Assembly: GCF_001612805.1 (NCBI RefSeq)
Contig: NZ_BDBD01000026.1
Location: 210,603 to 274,602, forward strand
Reading direction: 5' to 3'
Source of the DNA: Nocardia coubleae NBRC 108252
GTDB taxonomy: Bacteria; Actinomycetota; Actinomycetes; Mycobacteriales; Mycobacteriaceae
DNA: 64,000 nt
Shown here: positions 33,925 through 41,105 of the stretch, piece by piece
Layout of the letters: each line of letters begins with the position of its first letter
Position numbering within the stretch: position 1 is the first letter of the stretch
Program-made: the position numbers and the translations under genes
Notes under the pieces: generated by a model
Seen by the model: only the letters and a program-made list of their open reading frames with translations
The model's database searches: none
Told to the model about the DNA's origin: nothing

Positions 33925-35178
33925 ATGGGGTGGGTGAGTCCACAGCATCCGCATGTCGCCCCGCGCGTCCTCGAGCAGTCGAAGAAACTGCAGGACGTGG
34001 TCTACGAGATCCGTGGGCCGGTACACGCGCAGGCAGCACGCCTGGAGGCCGAGGGCCATCGCATCCTCAAGCTCAACATCGGCAACCCGGCCCCGTTCGG
34101 GTTCGAAGCGCCCGACGTGATCATGCGCGACATGATCGCGGCGCTGCCGTACGCGCAGGGGTACTCCGAGTCCAAGGGCATCCTGTCGGCGCGGCGCGCG
34201 ATCGTCACCCGCTACGAGCTGGTGCCGGGCTTCCCCGAACTCGACGTGGACGACGTCTACCTGGGCAACGGCGTGTCGGAGCTCATCACCGTCACCATGC
34301 AGGCGCTGCTCGACAACGGCGACGAGGTACTCATCCCGGCGCCGGACTACCCGCTGTGGACGGCCATGACCAGCCTCGCCGGCGGCACCCCGGTGCACTA
34401 CCTGTGCGACGAGGAGAACGGCTGGCAGCCCGATATCGCCGATATCGAATCGAAGATCACCGACCGCACCAAGGCGCTGCTGGTGATCAACCCGAACAAC
34501 CCGACCGGCGCGGTGTACTCGGCGGAGGTGCTGCAGCAGATCGTCGACCTGGCGCGTAAGCATCGGTTGCTGCTGCTCGCCGACGAGATCTACGACAAGA
34601 TCCTCTACGACGACGCCAAGCACATCTCGCTGGCCTCGCTGGCTCCCGACCTGCTGTGCCTGACGTTCAACGGCTTGTCCAAAGCCTACCGGGTGGCCGG
34701 GTACCGCTCGGGCTGGCTGGCGATCACCGGGCCCAAGGACCACGCTGCCGGATTCCTCGAGGGGATCGATCTGCTCGCCTCGTCCCGGTTGTGCCCGAAT
34801 GTGCCCGCTCAGCACGCCATCCAGGTGGCGCTGGGCGGCCATCAGAGCATCGAGGACCTGATCCTGCCCGGCGGACGGTTGCTCGAGCAGCGCGATGTGG
34901 CGTGGGAGCGGCTGAACATGATCCCCGGTGTGTCGTGCGTGAAGCCGCGCGGCGCGCTGTACGCCTTCCCCCGTCTGGATCCGAATGTGCACGAGATCCA
35001 CGACGACGGGAAGCTTGTGCTCGATCTGTTGTTACAAGAGAAGATCCTCATGGTGCAGGGCACGGGCTTCAACTGGCCCGCCACCGACCACCTGCGGATC
35101 GTGACGCTGCCGTGGGCACGGGACCTCGCGGTGGCGATCGAAAGGTTCGGTAACTTCCTGTCCAGTTACCGACAGTGA
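33925..35178 (+). CDS. PLP-dependent aminotransferase (AspC/AlaA-like)
   Basis: About 417 residues; GTG at 33934 and ATG at 33901 are other start options. Class I fold: INPNNPTGAVYS, DEIYDKILYD and the PLP lysine in LTFNGLSKAYRVAGYRSGW (shown in part). It resembles the alanine/aspartate aminotransferases of mycobacteria, where the aspC-type gene lies beside etfD; here etfD is about 6 kb away. Probably makes alanine or aspartate from pyruvate or oxaloacetate. Confidence 0.9.
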   Translation: MGWVSPQHPHVAPRVLEQSKKLQDVVYEIRGPVHAQAARLEAEGHRILKLNIGNPAPFGFEAPDVIMRDMIAALPYAQGYSESKGILSARRAIVTRYELVPGFPELDVDDVYLGNGVSELITVTMQALLDNGDEVLIPAPDYPLWTAMTSLAGGTPVHYLCDEENGWQPDIADIESKITDRTKALLVINPNNPTGAVYSAEVLQQIVDLARKHRLLLLADEIYDKILYDDAKHISLASLAPDLLCLTFNGLSKAYRVAGYRSGWLAITGPKDHAAGFLEGIDLLASSRLCPNVPAQHAIQVALGGHQSIEDLILPGGRLLEQRDVAWERLNMIPGVSCVKPRGALYAFPRLDPNVHEIHDDGKLVLDLLLQEKILMVQGTGFNWPATDHLRIVTLPWARDLAVAIERFGNFLSSYRQ

Positions 35179-35279
35179 GTGTCACTGTGTCAGGGGCCTT
35201 GACGGGGAGGGCATAGGGTTAGACCGGCTGAAACCAACTCGGGGTTGGGAAATCTGGGGATTTTGAAGATGCACTAGCG

Positions 35280-35296
35280 CAAAAGTCCAACTTTTG
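35280..35296. promoter_or_regulatory. Inverted repeat CAAAAGT-CCA-ACTTTTG before the 6C RNA
   Basis: A perfect 7-base-arm repeat, followed directly by TGTACAGT, whose TACAGT at 35299-35304 is a good -10. It is well placed as an operator of the small RNA that follows. Confidence 0.45.
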
Positions 35297-35310
35297 TGTA
35301 CAGTGGGCAT

Positions 35311-35438
35311 CGGCGCTTCGGCGCCCCGGCCCGGTCGTCTACCCCCCCTGGACGACCGAGAGCCCTAGGTACGCGCGCCTACCCCCCTGGGCGCCTGCCT
35401 GAGGGCGGCGGAGACAACCCCCTGCTCTCCGCCGCCCT
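35311..35438 (+). ncRNA. 6C small RNA (actinobacterial C-loop RNA)
   Basis: Three successive hairpins each present a C-rich loop: CGGTCGTC / GACGACCG around TACCCCCCCTG (35332-35358), an imperfect stem around CTACCCCCCTGG (about 35368-35400), and a perfect 13-base stem AGGGCGGCGGAGA / TCTCCGCCGCCCT around CAACCCCCTGC (35402-35438). Consecutive C6-loop hairpins define the 6C RNA class of actinobacteria. The first hairpin region is preceded by a short GGCGC-TTCG-GCGCC stem. It fills most of the gap between the aminotransferase and YibE/F genes, and C-rich loops are expected to pair with G-rich ribosome-binding sites. Confidence 0.75.
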
Positions 35439-35453
35439 GTACCGGGGGTGAGT

Positions 35454-35509
35454 ACATGGGTAACTCATCGGGAACGGGCTGACGTACCGACCGCCATGGT
35501 CTGGCCGCC
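35454..35509. repeat. Dispersed 56-base repeat, copy 2 (MGNSSGTG mini-ORF)
   Basis: Gap-free partner of 20591-20646, with about 44 of 56 identical bases. It follows the last 6C RNA hairpin by 15 bases. Contains an 8-codon ORF MGNSSGTG ending in TGA. On the minus strand both copies also preserve a PVP-x-ELPM reading, so the coding strand, if any, is undecided. Confidence 0.5.
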
Positions 35510-35605
35510 CGGATAAATCTCCCCGCATCTAGATCTGGCAAGAAGTTCTCGGAGTGGCGGGTCAGCAAGTCGTTCTTGAAAACGGATTCCCTTAAGCTCT
35601 CTCGG

Positions 35606-36880
35606 GTGAGCGATCATCATCACCACCATCACCACGATCATTCGGGGCCCATCGCTATCGGGGCTACCGCGGCCAAGGTTGTTGTCGGGCTGTTGGCGGT
35701 TATCGGGGTGGCAGTGTTGATTGCTACCGCGCTGTTGTGGCCGAGTAAGCCCGAGATCGATATTCCCGCGCCGATGGGGACCGTCAGTGGTGGGGCGGTG
35801 CAGACTGAGGCCGGGACCGTCGTCATGCAGGAAGTCGGGCTGTGCGGTAGTCCCTCGCACGGGAAGGCGTTTCCCGACAAGCCGGTGCAGCCGCAGGTGG
35901 GGTACTCGTGTCAGCGCAGCATCATCGACATCCGGTCGGGGCCCGACGAGGGTAAGAAGACGCTGTTCGAAATCGCGCCGGGGCCGGGACAACCCGATCT
36001 GCGGGTGGGCGACGAGATCCGGATCGTGCGCGCGGCCGACCCGAGCGGCGGGACCATCTACGGGTTCGAGGACTACTCGCGCGGGTTGCCGCTGACATTG
36101 ATCGTAATCGCGTTCGTCGCGGTGATCTGCATCGTCGCGCGGTGGCGCGGGTTCCGGGCGCTCGTCGGGCTGTGTTTCGCCTTCGGCGTCGTGGTGATCT
36201 TCCTGCTGCCGGCGCTGCTCGACGGGAAACCGGCGATCCCGGTCGCGCTCGTATCGGGAGCGCTGATCCTCTACGTGGTGCTCTATCTGGCGCACGGACT
36301 GAATCTGCGGACCAGTTCGGCCCTGCTCGGCACGCTGGCATCGATGCTCGTGGCGGCGGCATTGTCGTGGCTGACGTTGAAAGTCACCCACCTCACCGGG
36401 CTGTCCGAAGAACAGAACACCAACGTGGCCACCTACATTCAGCACGTCAGCATCACCGGGCTGCTGCTCGCGGGGTTCATCATCGGCTCGCTCGGCGTGC
36501 TCAACGACGTCACCATCACCCAGGCCTCGGCCGCCTTCGAACTCGCCGCACTCGACGAAGGGGCTTCGCGGCGCGAGATCTTCACCGCAGCCATGCGCGT
36601 CGGCCGCGACCACATCGCCAGCACCGTCTACACCCTCGTGCTCGCCTACGCCGGTGGCGCGCTACCGCTGCTGCTGCTGTTCAGCGTCGCCGGACGATCC
36701 ATCACCGACGTGCTCACCGGTGATGCCGTCGCCATCGAGATCACCCGATCCGCGGTCGGCGGTATCGCCCTCGCCCTGTCGGTGCCGTTGACCACCGGCA
36801 TCGCGGTGCTGCTCGCCCGGCCCTTCGGGGCGCAGAAGGCGACCGTCGCGCCGCCACGCGCCCGGCACGCCAGGAACTGA
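35606..36880 (+). CDS. YibE/F-family membrane transporter with natural His7 N-terminus
   Basis: 424 residues from GTG, beginning MSDHHHHHHHDHSGP, followed by a first helix (about residues 25-45), an extracytoplasmic domain (about 50-150) and a block of helices to the end. The core LGVLNDVTITQASAAFELA and DHIASTVYTLVLAYAGGALP are hallmarks of the YibE/F family, putative permeases of unknown substrate. The His-rich start could bind metal ions and suggests a metal-linked role, which is inference. Confidence 0.85.
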   Translation: MSDHHHHHHHDHSGPIAIGATAAKVVVGLLAVIGVAVLIATALLWPSKPEIDIPAPMGTVSGGAVQTEAGTVVMQEVGLCGSPSHGKAFPDKPVQPQVGYSCQRSIIDIRSGPDEGKKTLFEIAPGPGQPDLRVGDEIRIVRAADPSGGTIYGFEDYSRGLPLTLIVIAFVAVICIVARWRGFRALVGLCFAFGVVVIFLLPALLDGKPAIPVALVSGALILYVVLYLAHGLNLRTSSALLGTLASMLVAAALSWLTLKVTHLTGLSEEQNTNVATYIQHVSITGLLLAGFIIGSLGVLNDVTITQASAAFELAALDEGASRREIFTAAMRVGRDHIASTVYTLVLAYAGGALPLLLLFSVAGRSITDVLTGDAVAIEITRSAVGGIALALSVPLTTGIAVLLARPFGAQKATVAPPRARHARN

Positions 36881-36881
36881 A

Positions 36882-38219
36882 CTACCGCCCGGGCGGCGGC
36901 ATACCGGGCAGCACCACCGGCGGCAACGTCGGCACGACGATCGGCGGCAGGCCCGGCACCACGGTGAAGGTGTTGGGGCCCTGCGTCGGCGCCGGTTCCT
37001 CCGTCGGGGTGTTCGGCGGAAGCTGGACGGGCGGAGCTGCCACTGTGCCGTGCACCGCTTCGGTGGTCGACGGCGGCGCCGTGGTCGGTACGGTCGAGCG
37101 CGGCGTCGAACTGGCCGGTACCGCCTGCGAACCGTCGCTGGAATTACCGCTCTCGAGCACCTCGGTGCCGTAGCCGAGGCCGATACCGATCGCCGCGACC
37201 ACCGCGAGCGAACTCACCGTGAGCAACGCGCCGTTCAACTCCCGGCGACTGTGGCCGCGACCGGTCAGCGCGGCGAGCGGACGCCTGCCACGGGTCGGGG
37301 CGGTGAGCCAGGCGGGCGTCACATCGTCGAGCTGCTCGATGGGTGCGATCGGCGGCGCGACCGGCGCCTGCGCCACCTGTGCGGGCCTGGCGAGCAATGC
37401 GGCACCGCGCGCCAACGCCGTCTCCGGTTCGACCGGAACGATCACCGGAACGCCGATCGTGCGCTCGAGCACCCGTGCGATCAGCGGAATCCGGGCGCCG
37501 CCACCGATCACCAGCACCGCCTGTACCGGATGCTGGGCCCGGATGATGACATCGCGGGTCATCCGCGCCGACGACTCGATCGCCAGCATCATCAGCGCTT
37601 CGAAGTTCTCCTGGGTGAGCAGCACCAGCCCCTGCTCACTGGGCAGCGCTACCGCGTTGCTGCTCGACAGCTGCTCCTTGGCCGCCCGGCACAACGCGTC
37701 GAGCGCGGCCAGGCCGGCCGGATCGGCGGGGTGGGCGATCCGGCCCGACGCGATCTGCTGCTCGCGGATCAGCGAATCGAGGTAGTCGCCGCTGATGTCG
37801 CTGATGCGTTCACACTGGTGCACATCGCTGGTTCGCGCGTCGACCACGCTCACCGTGAGACCGGAACTGCCCAGGTCGTAGACGGCCAGCGTGGACACTT
37901 CACGCAGGTCGGCGGTGGCGTGCGCGAAATGCACGGCGGCAACGGCTTCGGGAATCAGCTGATAGTTGGTGAGCTGCCTGCGGGCCATGGCGGCGCGGAT
38001 GGCACGAGCCTGCGGTTCGCTGCGGAAGGTGACGGTGGTCGCCGCGACCTCGGGGCCCGCGGCGAGGGTGGCCGCGATCGCGTCGGCCGCCGATTCTTCC
38101 GCGTGTTGTTCGGGGACGGGAAGGGTATGCACCTGAAAGGAATTCGGTGCACCCCCGGGCTGCGGGCGCGCCAGGCGCACCGTCGCCGCTCCGACGGAAA
38201 CTCCCAAAACCGCACTCAT
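36882..38219 (-). CDS. Hsp70-like ATPase with membrane anchor and Pro-rich tail
   Basis: 445 residues from the ATG at 38219. Residues 1-310 show the actin-like ATPase fold (VLGVSVGAATVRLA, VYDLGSSGLTVSVVDA, VLVIGGGARIPLI). The peptide-binding domain of DnaK is absent. A membrane helix (about residues 345-365, LLTVSSLAVVAAIGIGLGYG) leads to an extracytoplasmic Pro/Thr-rich tail ending PTLPPVVLPGMPPPGR. Similar proteins occur across Nocardia and Mycobacterium as envelope-linked Hsp70-like proteins. Stop abuts the YibE/F stop (1-base gap). Confidence 0.8.
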   Translation of the reverse strand: MSAVLGVSVGAATVRLARPQPGGAPNSFQVHTLPVPEQHAEESAADAIAATLAAGPEVAATTVTFRSEPQARAIRAAMARRQLTNYQLIPEAVAAVHFAHATADLREVSTLAVYDLGSSGLTVSVVDARTSDVHQCERISDISGDYLDSLIREQQIASGRIAHPADPAGLAALDALCRAAKEQLSSSNAVALPSEQGLVLLTQENFEALMMLAIESSARMTRDVIIRAQHPVQAVLVIGGGARIPLIARVLERTIGVPVIVPVEPETALARGAALLARPAQVAQAPVAPPIAPIEQLDDVTPAWLTAPTRGRRPLAALTGRGHSRRELNGALLTVSSLAVVAAIGIGLGYGTEVLESGNSSDGSQAVPASSTPRSTVPTTAPPSTTEAVHGTVAAPPVQLPPNTPTEEPAPTQGPNTFTVVPGLPPIVVPTLPPVVLPGMPPPGR

Positions 38220-38286
38220 CAGCTGCCCATCTCGTTGCACGACATGCGGAGCCTGCACAACCTGCCAGCCCCCGCCCGCCGTAACT

Positions 38287-39609
38287 CTACGGGGTGCCGA
38301 GTCCGGCGTACACCCACCCGGCATCACGCCAGGCGTGACGATCCAGACAATTGCGACCGTCGATGATCGAACGGGAACGTACCACCGGTTCCAGGTCGGC
38401 CGGCGTCAAATCCGTGAATTCATTCCATTCGGTAAGGACCAGAACCACATCGGCGCGATCACACGCCTCGGCGACGGATGTCGCGTAGTTCAGTGTGGGG
38501 AAGACGCGACGCGAATTCTCCACCGCTTTCGGGTCGTACACGGTGACCACGGCGCCGTGCAGCTGGATCATCCCGGCCACGTTGAGCGCGGGCGAATCGC
38601 GCACGTCATCGGACTCCGGCTTGAACGCCGCGCCGAGGACGGCGACGTTCGCGCCGAGCAGGGAGCCACCGCAGGCGCGGGCGGCCATGTCGACCACTTT
38701 GGTGCGGCGGCGCATATTGATGTTGTCGACCTCGCGCAAGAATGCGACCGCATGATCGGCGCCGAGTTCGCCCGAGCGGGCCATGAAAGCGCGAATGTCC
38801 TTCGGTAAGCAGCCGCCGCCGAAACCCAGTCCGGCATTGAGGAATCGGCGGCCGATGCGCGCGTCGTAACCGAGCGCGTCGGCGAGCATCGTGACATCGG
38901 CGCCCGTTGCCTCACAGACTTCGGAAACGGCGTTGATGAACGAAATCTTTGTGGCCAGAAAGGCATTCGCCGAAACTTTCACCAATTCGGCGGTGGCCAA
39001 ATCGGTGAGCAGGAAAGGAATTTCGGCATCGATGAGATCGGCATAGATGTCGCGAATGTGTTGTTCGACCCAATCGGCGCGCTCACGGGTGCGGTCGAGG
39101 CCGAGGACGAGGCGGTCGGGGCGCAGGGTGTCCTGCACCGCGAAGCCCTCGCGCAGGAACTCGGGGTTCCAGGCCACCTCCACGTCGACGTCGGTGAGTG
39201 CGCGGGCCCGGGCACCGAGGGCGGCGGCGGTTCCCACCGGGACGGTCGACTTGCCGACGATCATCGCCGGACGTTCCAGCATCGGGACAAGGGTGTCGAC
39301 CACGGCGTGCACGTACTTCAGGTCGGCGCCGTACTCACCCTTCTTCTGCGGTGTGCCGACACCGAGGAAGTGGACATCGGCGTGCGCGGCCGCGTCCTCG
39401 TAGTCGGTGGTGAACCGCAGCCTGCCCGCCGCGAGGTTGCGTTGCAGCACCTCGTCCAGCCCCGGTTCGTAGAACGGCACCACCCCGTCGGCCAGTTTGG
39501 CCACCTTGCCGGGATCGACATCGACCCCGACCACATCGTGCCCCAGCTCGGCCATACACGCTGCGTGCGTGGCCCCCAGGTACCCCGTTCCGAAGACTGT
39601 GCATCGCAT
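38287..39609 (-). CDS. udg: UDP-glucose 6-dehydrogenase
   Basis: 440 residues. N-terminal Rossmann GTGYLGATHAACMAELGHDV, the GVGTPQKKGEYGADL segment, the catalytic Cys in GFGGGCLPKDIRAF and the C-terminal domain GAAFKPESDDVRDSPAL. It makes UDP-glucuronate for polysaccharides. In Mycobacterium udgA lies beside dcd, and here it is about 6 kb away on the opposite strand. It could feed the exopolysaccharide made by the region 1 operon. Confidence 0.95.
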   Translation of the reverse strand: MRCTVFGTGYLGATHAACMAELGHDVVGVDVDPGKVAKLADGVVPFYEPGLDEVLQRNLAAGRLRFTTDYEDAAAHADVHFLGVGTPQKKGEYGADLKYVHAVVDTLVPMLERPAMIVGKSTVPVGTAAALGARARALTDVDVEVAWNPEFLREGFAVQDTLRPDRLVLGLDRTRERADWVEQHIRDIYADLIDAEIPFLLTDLATAELVKVSANAFLATKISFINAVSEVCEATGADVTMLADALGYDARIGRRFLNAGLGFGGGCLPKDIRAFMARSGELGADHAVAFLREVDNINMRRRTKVVDMAARACGGSLLGANVAVLGAAFKPESDDVRDSPALNVAGMIQLHGAVVTVYDPKAVENSRRVFPTLNYATSVAEACDRADVVLVLTEWNEFTDLTPADLEPVVRSRSIIDGRNCLDRHAWRDAGWVYAGLGTP

Positions 39610-39857
39610 ACTCTCGTTGGTAAGCGGCGCGCGTGGCTACGCCGCGTCAGCGAGGCAAGAGCGGGCGCAACATCTGGTGTACAGGGGGGAACGTGAGTTC
39701 GCTCTCCCGCTTCACGGGGCTTCTACCTGCGGTGACTGGTCGGTGGACTGTGCATGCTTCGGTTCGCGGGTGTGCATTGATGTCATGGTCGACGCGGGCA
39801 CCTGAGCCTCGACCCGGGTTGTCCAGGCGGAACGGAGGTTCGCCGTACCATCGGCGG

Positions 39858-40376
39858 ATGCGCCGGAAGCTGGTGGTGGGTGGGCTGGTTGCCGTGATGC
39901 TGGTTGTAGTGGTGTTGTGGCCGGTGTATGTGCGTCCTCGGGTGGACGAACCTAGGGGGGCCGATGCGATTCTTGTGCTCGGTGGGGCGCATGACGGGCG
40001 GGAAGAGCTCGGGTTGCGGTTGGCCGCAGAGGGATTCGCGCCGCGGGTGTTGATATCGGATCCGTATGAGCGCAGTGCGATGGTGAATCGGATCTGCCAC
40101 GGGGGTTATTCGTTCGAGGTGATCTGTTTCGATCCGAGTCCGCGGACCACACTCGGGGAAGGCCGCGCCCTCGCCCGTCTCGGTGCCGACTGGGATCGCG
40201 TCATCGTCGTCACCTTCACACCCCACATCTCCCGCGCACGCTACATCCTCGGCAAATGCTGGCCCGGCGAACTCCTCTTCGTCGACCCACGCCCCCACCT
40301 GTCACCCGCCCGCTGGGCCTGGGACTACGTCTACCAATCCGCGGGCTACGTCAAGGCCTGGTTCGCCGACTGCTGA
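39858..40376 (+). CDS. YdcF-like DUF218 membrane protein
   Basis: 172 residues. One N-terminal helix (about residues 6-24) precedes a DUF218 domain with ADAILVLGGAHDGREELGLRLA, SPRTTLGEGRALARLGAD and VVTFTPHISRARYILGKCWPG. Family members are envelope-linked with a possible nucleotide or sugar role. ATG at 39858 chosen over the long upstream frame because it places the helix at the N-terminus. Confidence 0.75.
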   Translation: MRRKLVVGGLVAVMLVVVVLWPVYVRPRVDEPRGADAILVLGGAHDGREELGLRLAAEGFAPRVLISDPYERSAMVNRICHGGYSFEVICFDPSPRTTLGEGRALARLGADWDRVIVVTFTPHISRARYILGKCWPGELLFVDPRPHLSPARWAWDYVYQSAGYVKAWFADC

Positions 40377-40377
40377 A

Positions 40378-40776
40378 TCAACTGGTCGACAGCCGGTGAT
40401 GCGGCTGATCTGTTACCTCGGCGATCGTCTGATAGTTGTTGTCCACATGCATCACGGTCGCTCCGTGGACCTCCGCTGTCGCTGCGATGATCAAGTCCGG
40501 GATAGGAATTCGATGGGCACCACGTTCGGCCAGCAGACCCTGCACGGCAAGTGCGCGATCCATTACTTCCTCGGTGACCGGCAGCCATACCAGCGACTTC
40601 TGCAGGCCGATCCGTTCGTTGTAATCGGACAGCGTTCGCGCCGAATACCCGATCTCGAGGGCGGTGAGATGGCATGCGGCGACAAGTGCTCCCGGCGTGC
40701 TTGTGACAGCGTGGAAATCCGCTGCGGCTGCGGGGTCCCGGAGGACCCACTCGAAGGCGGACTTGTCCGCCAACAT
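40378..40776 (-). CDS. VapC-like PIN-domain toxin
   Basis: 132 residues from ATG 40776. The PIN signatures are MLADKSAFEWVL (first Asp), LTALEIGYSART (Glu) and IPIPDLIIAATAEVHGATVMHVDNNY (shown here only in part, with the conserved Asp-Leu-Ile and DNNY). It is an RNase in this family. A CTG at 40791 overlapping the antitoxin stop would add LRTTF and a fuller first strand, so the true start is uncertain. It ends 2 bases after the DUF218 stop. Confidence 0.8.
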   Translation of the reverse strand: MLADKSAFEWVLRDPAAAADFHAVTSTPGALVAACHLTALEIGYSARTLSDYNERIGLQKSLVWLPVTEEVMDRALAVQGLLAERGAHRIPIPDLIIAATAEVHGATVMHVDNNYQTIAEVTDQPHHRLSTS

Positions 40777-40787
40777 GAACGTCGTCC

Positions 40788-40988
40788 TCAGCGCCAGGCC
40801 GCCTGCATTCCCTCCGGTGACAAGTCGGTGCCGGTATCGCGCAGATGCTGGAGCATCTTCGCCACGGCACGTCGGTTCGCGACCTCGCGTAGTGCGGCGT
40901 TGACCGTCGCCACCTTGGTTTTCGTCCCCAACTCTTCTGCGGCCAGGCTCAAGGCATGGTCGTCGATGTCGATCAAGGTTCGGGACAT
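40788..40988 (-). CDS. VapB-like antitoxin
   Basis: 66 residues from ATG 40988 with GGAGGTTGCTGT upstream. The N-terminal RHH-type strand (SRTLIDIDDHALSLAAEELG) and the C-terminal toxin-wrapping part ending GMQAAWR match type II VapB antitoxins for PIN toxins. It is co-transcribed with the VapC gene and should autoregulate the pair. Confidence 0.8.
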   Translation of the reverse strand: MSRTLIDIDDHALSLAAEELGTKTKVATVNAALREVANRRAVAKMLQHLRDTGTDLSPEGMQAAWR

Positions 40989-41001
40989 ACAGCAACCTCC
41001 A

Positions 41002-41031
41002 GATATCAAAACTCTGACTTCGATGATATCA
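41002..41031 (-). promoter_or_regulatory. vapBC operator/promoter with repeated GATATCA
   Basis: GATATCA occurs in the same orientation at 41002-41008 and 41025-41031, 23 bases apart. GATATCATCGA recurs at the HTH-MNT promoter near 12390. This fits an antitoxin operator, but the sites are short. Confidence 0.4.
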
Positions 41032-41056
41032 GGGCCTGGCAGTGCCCCGTAAACAG

Positions 41057-41093
41057 CAGTGAGGCGCGGATTCTTGGAATCCGCGCCTCACTG
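41057..41093 (-). terminator. Terminator of etfD
   Basis: Perfect 17-base stem CAGTGAGGCGCGGATTC / GAATCCGCGCCTCACTG with a TTG loop, 13 bases past the etfD stop on the minus strand, then CTGTTTACGG. It is symmetrical and could act in both directions. Confidence 0.8.
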
Positions 41094-41105
41094 GGTGTTC
41101 AGTTG

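Noticed and set aside
33925..35178. Histidinol-phosphate aminotransferase for the gene next to the XRE regulator
   Set aside because: Its class I motifs match alanine/aspartate aminotransferases of mycobacteria; the HisC-like gene is at 52953.
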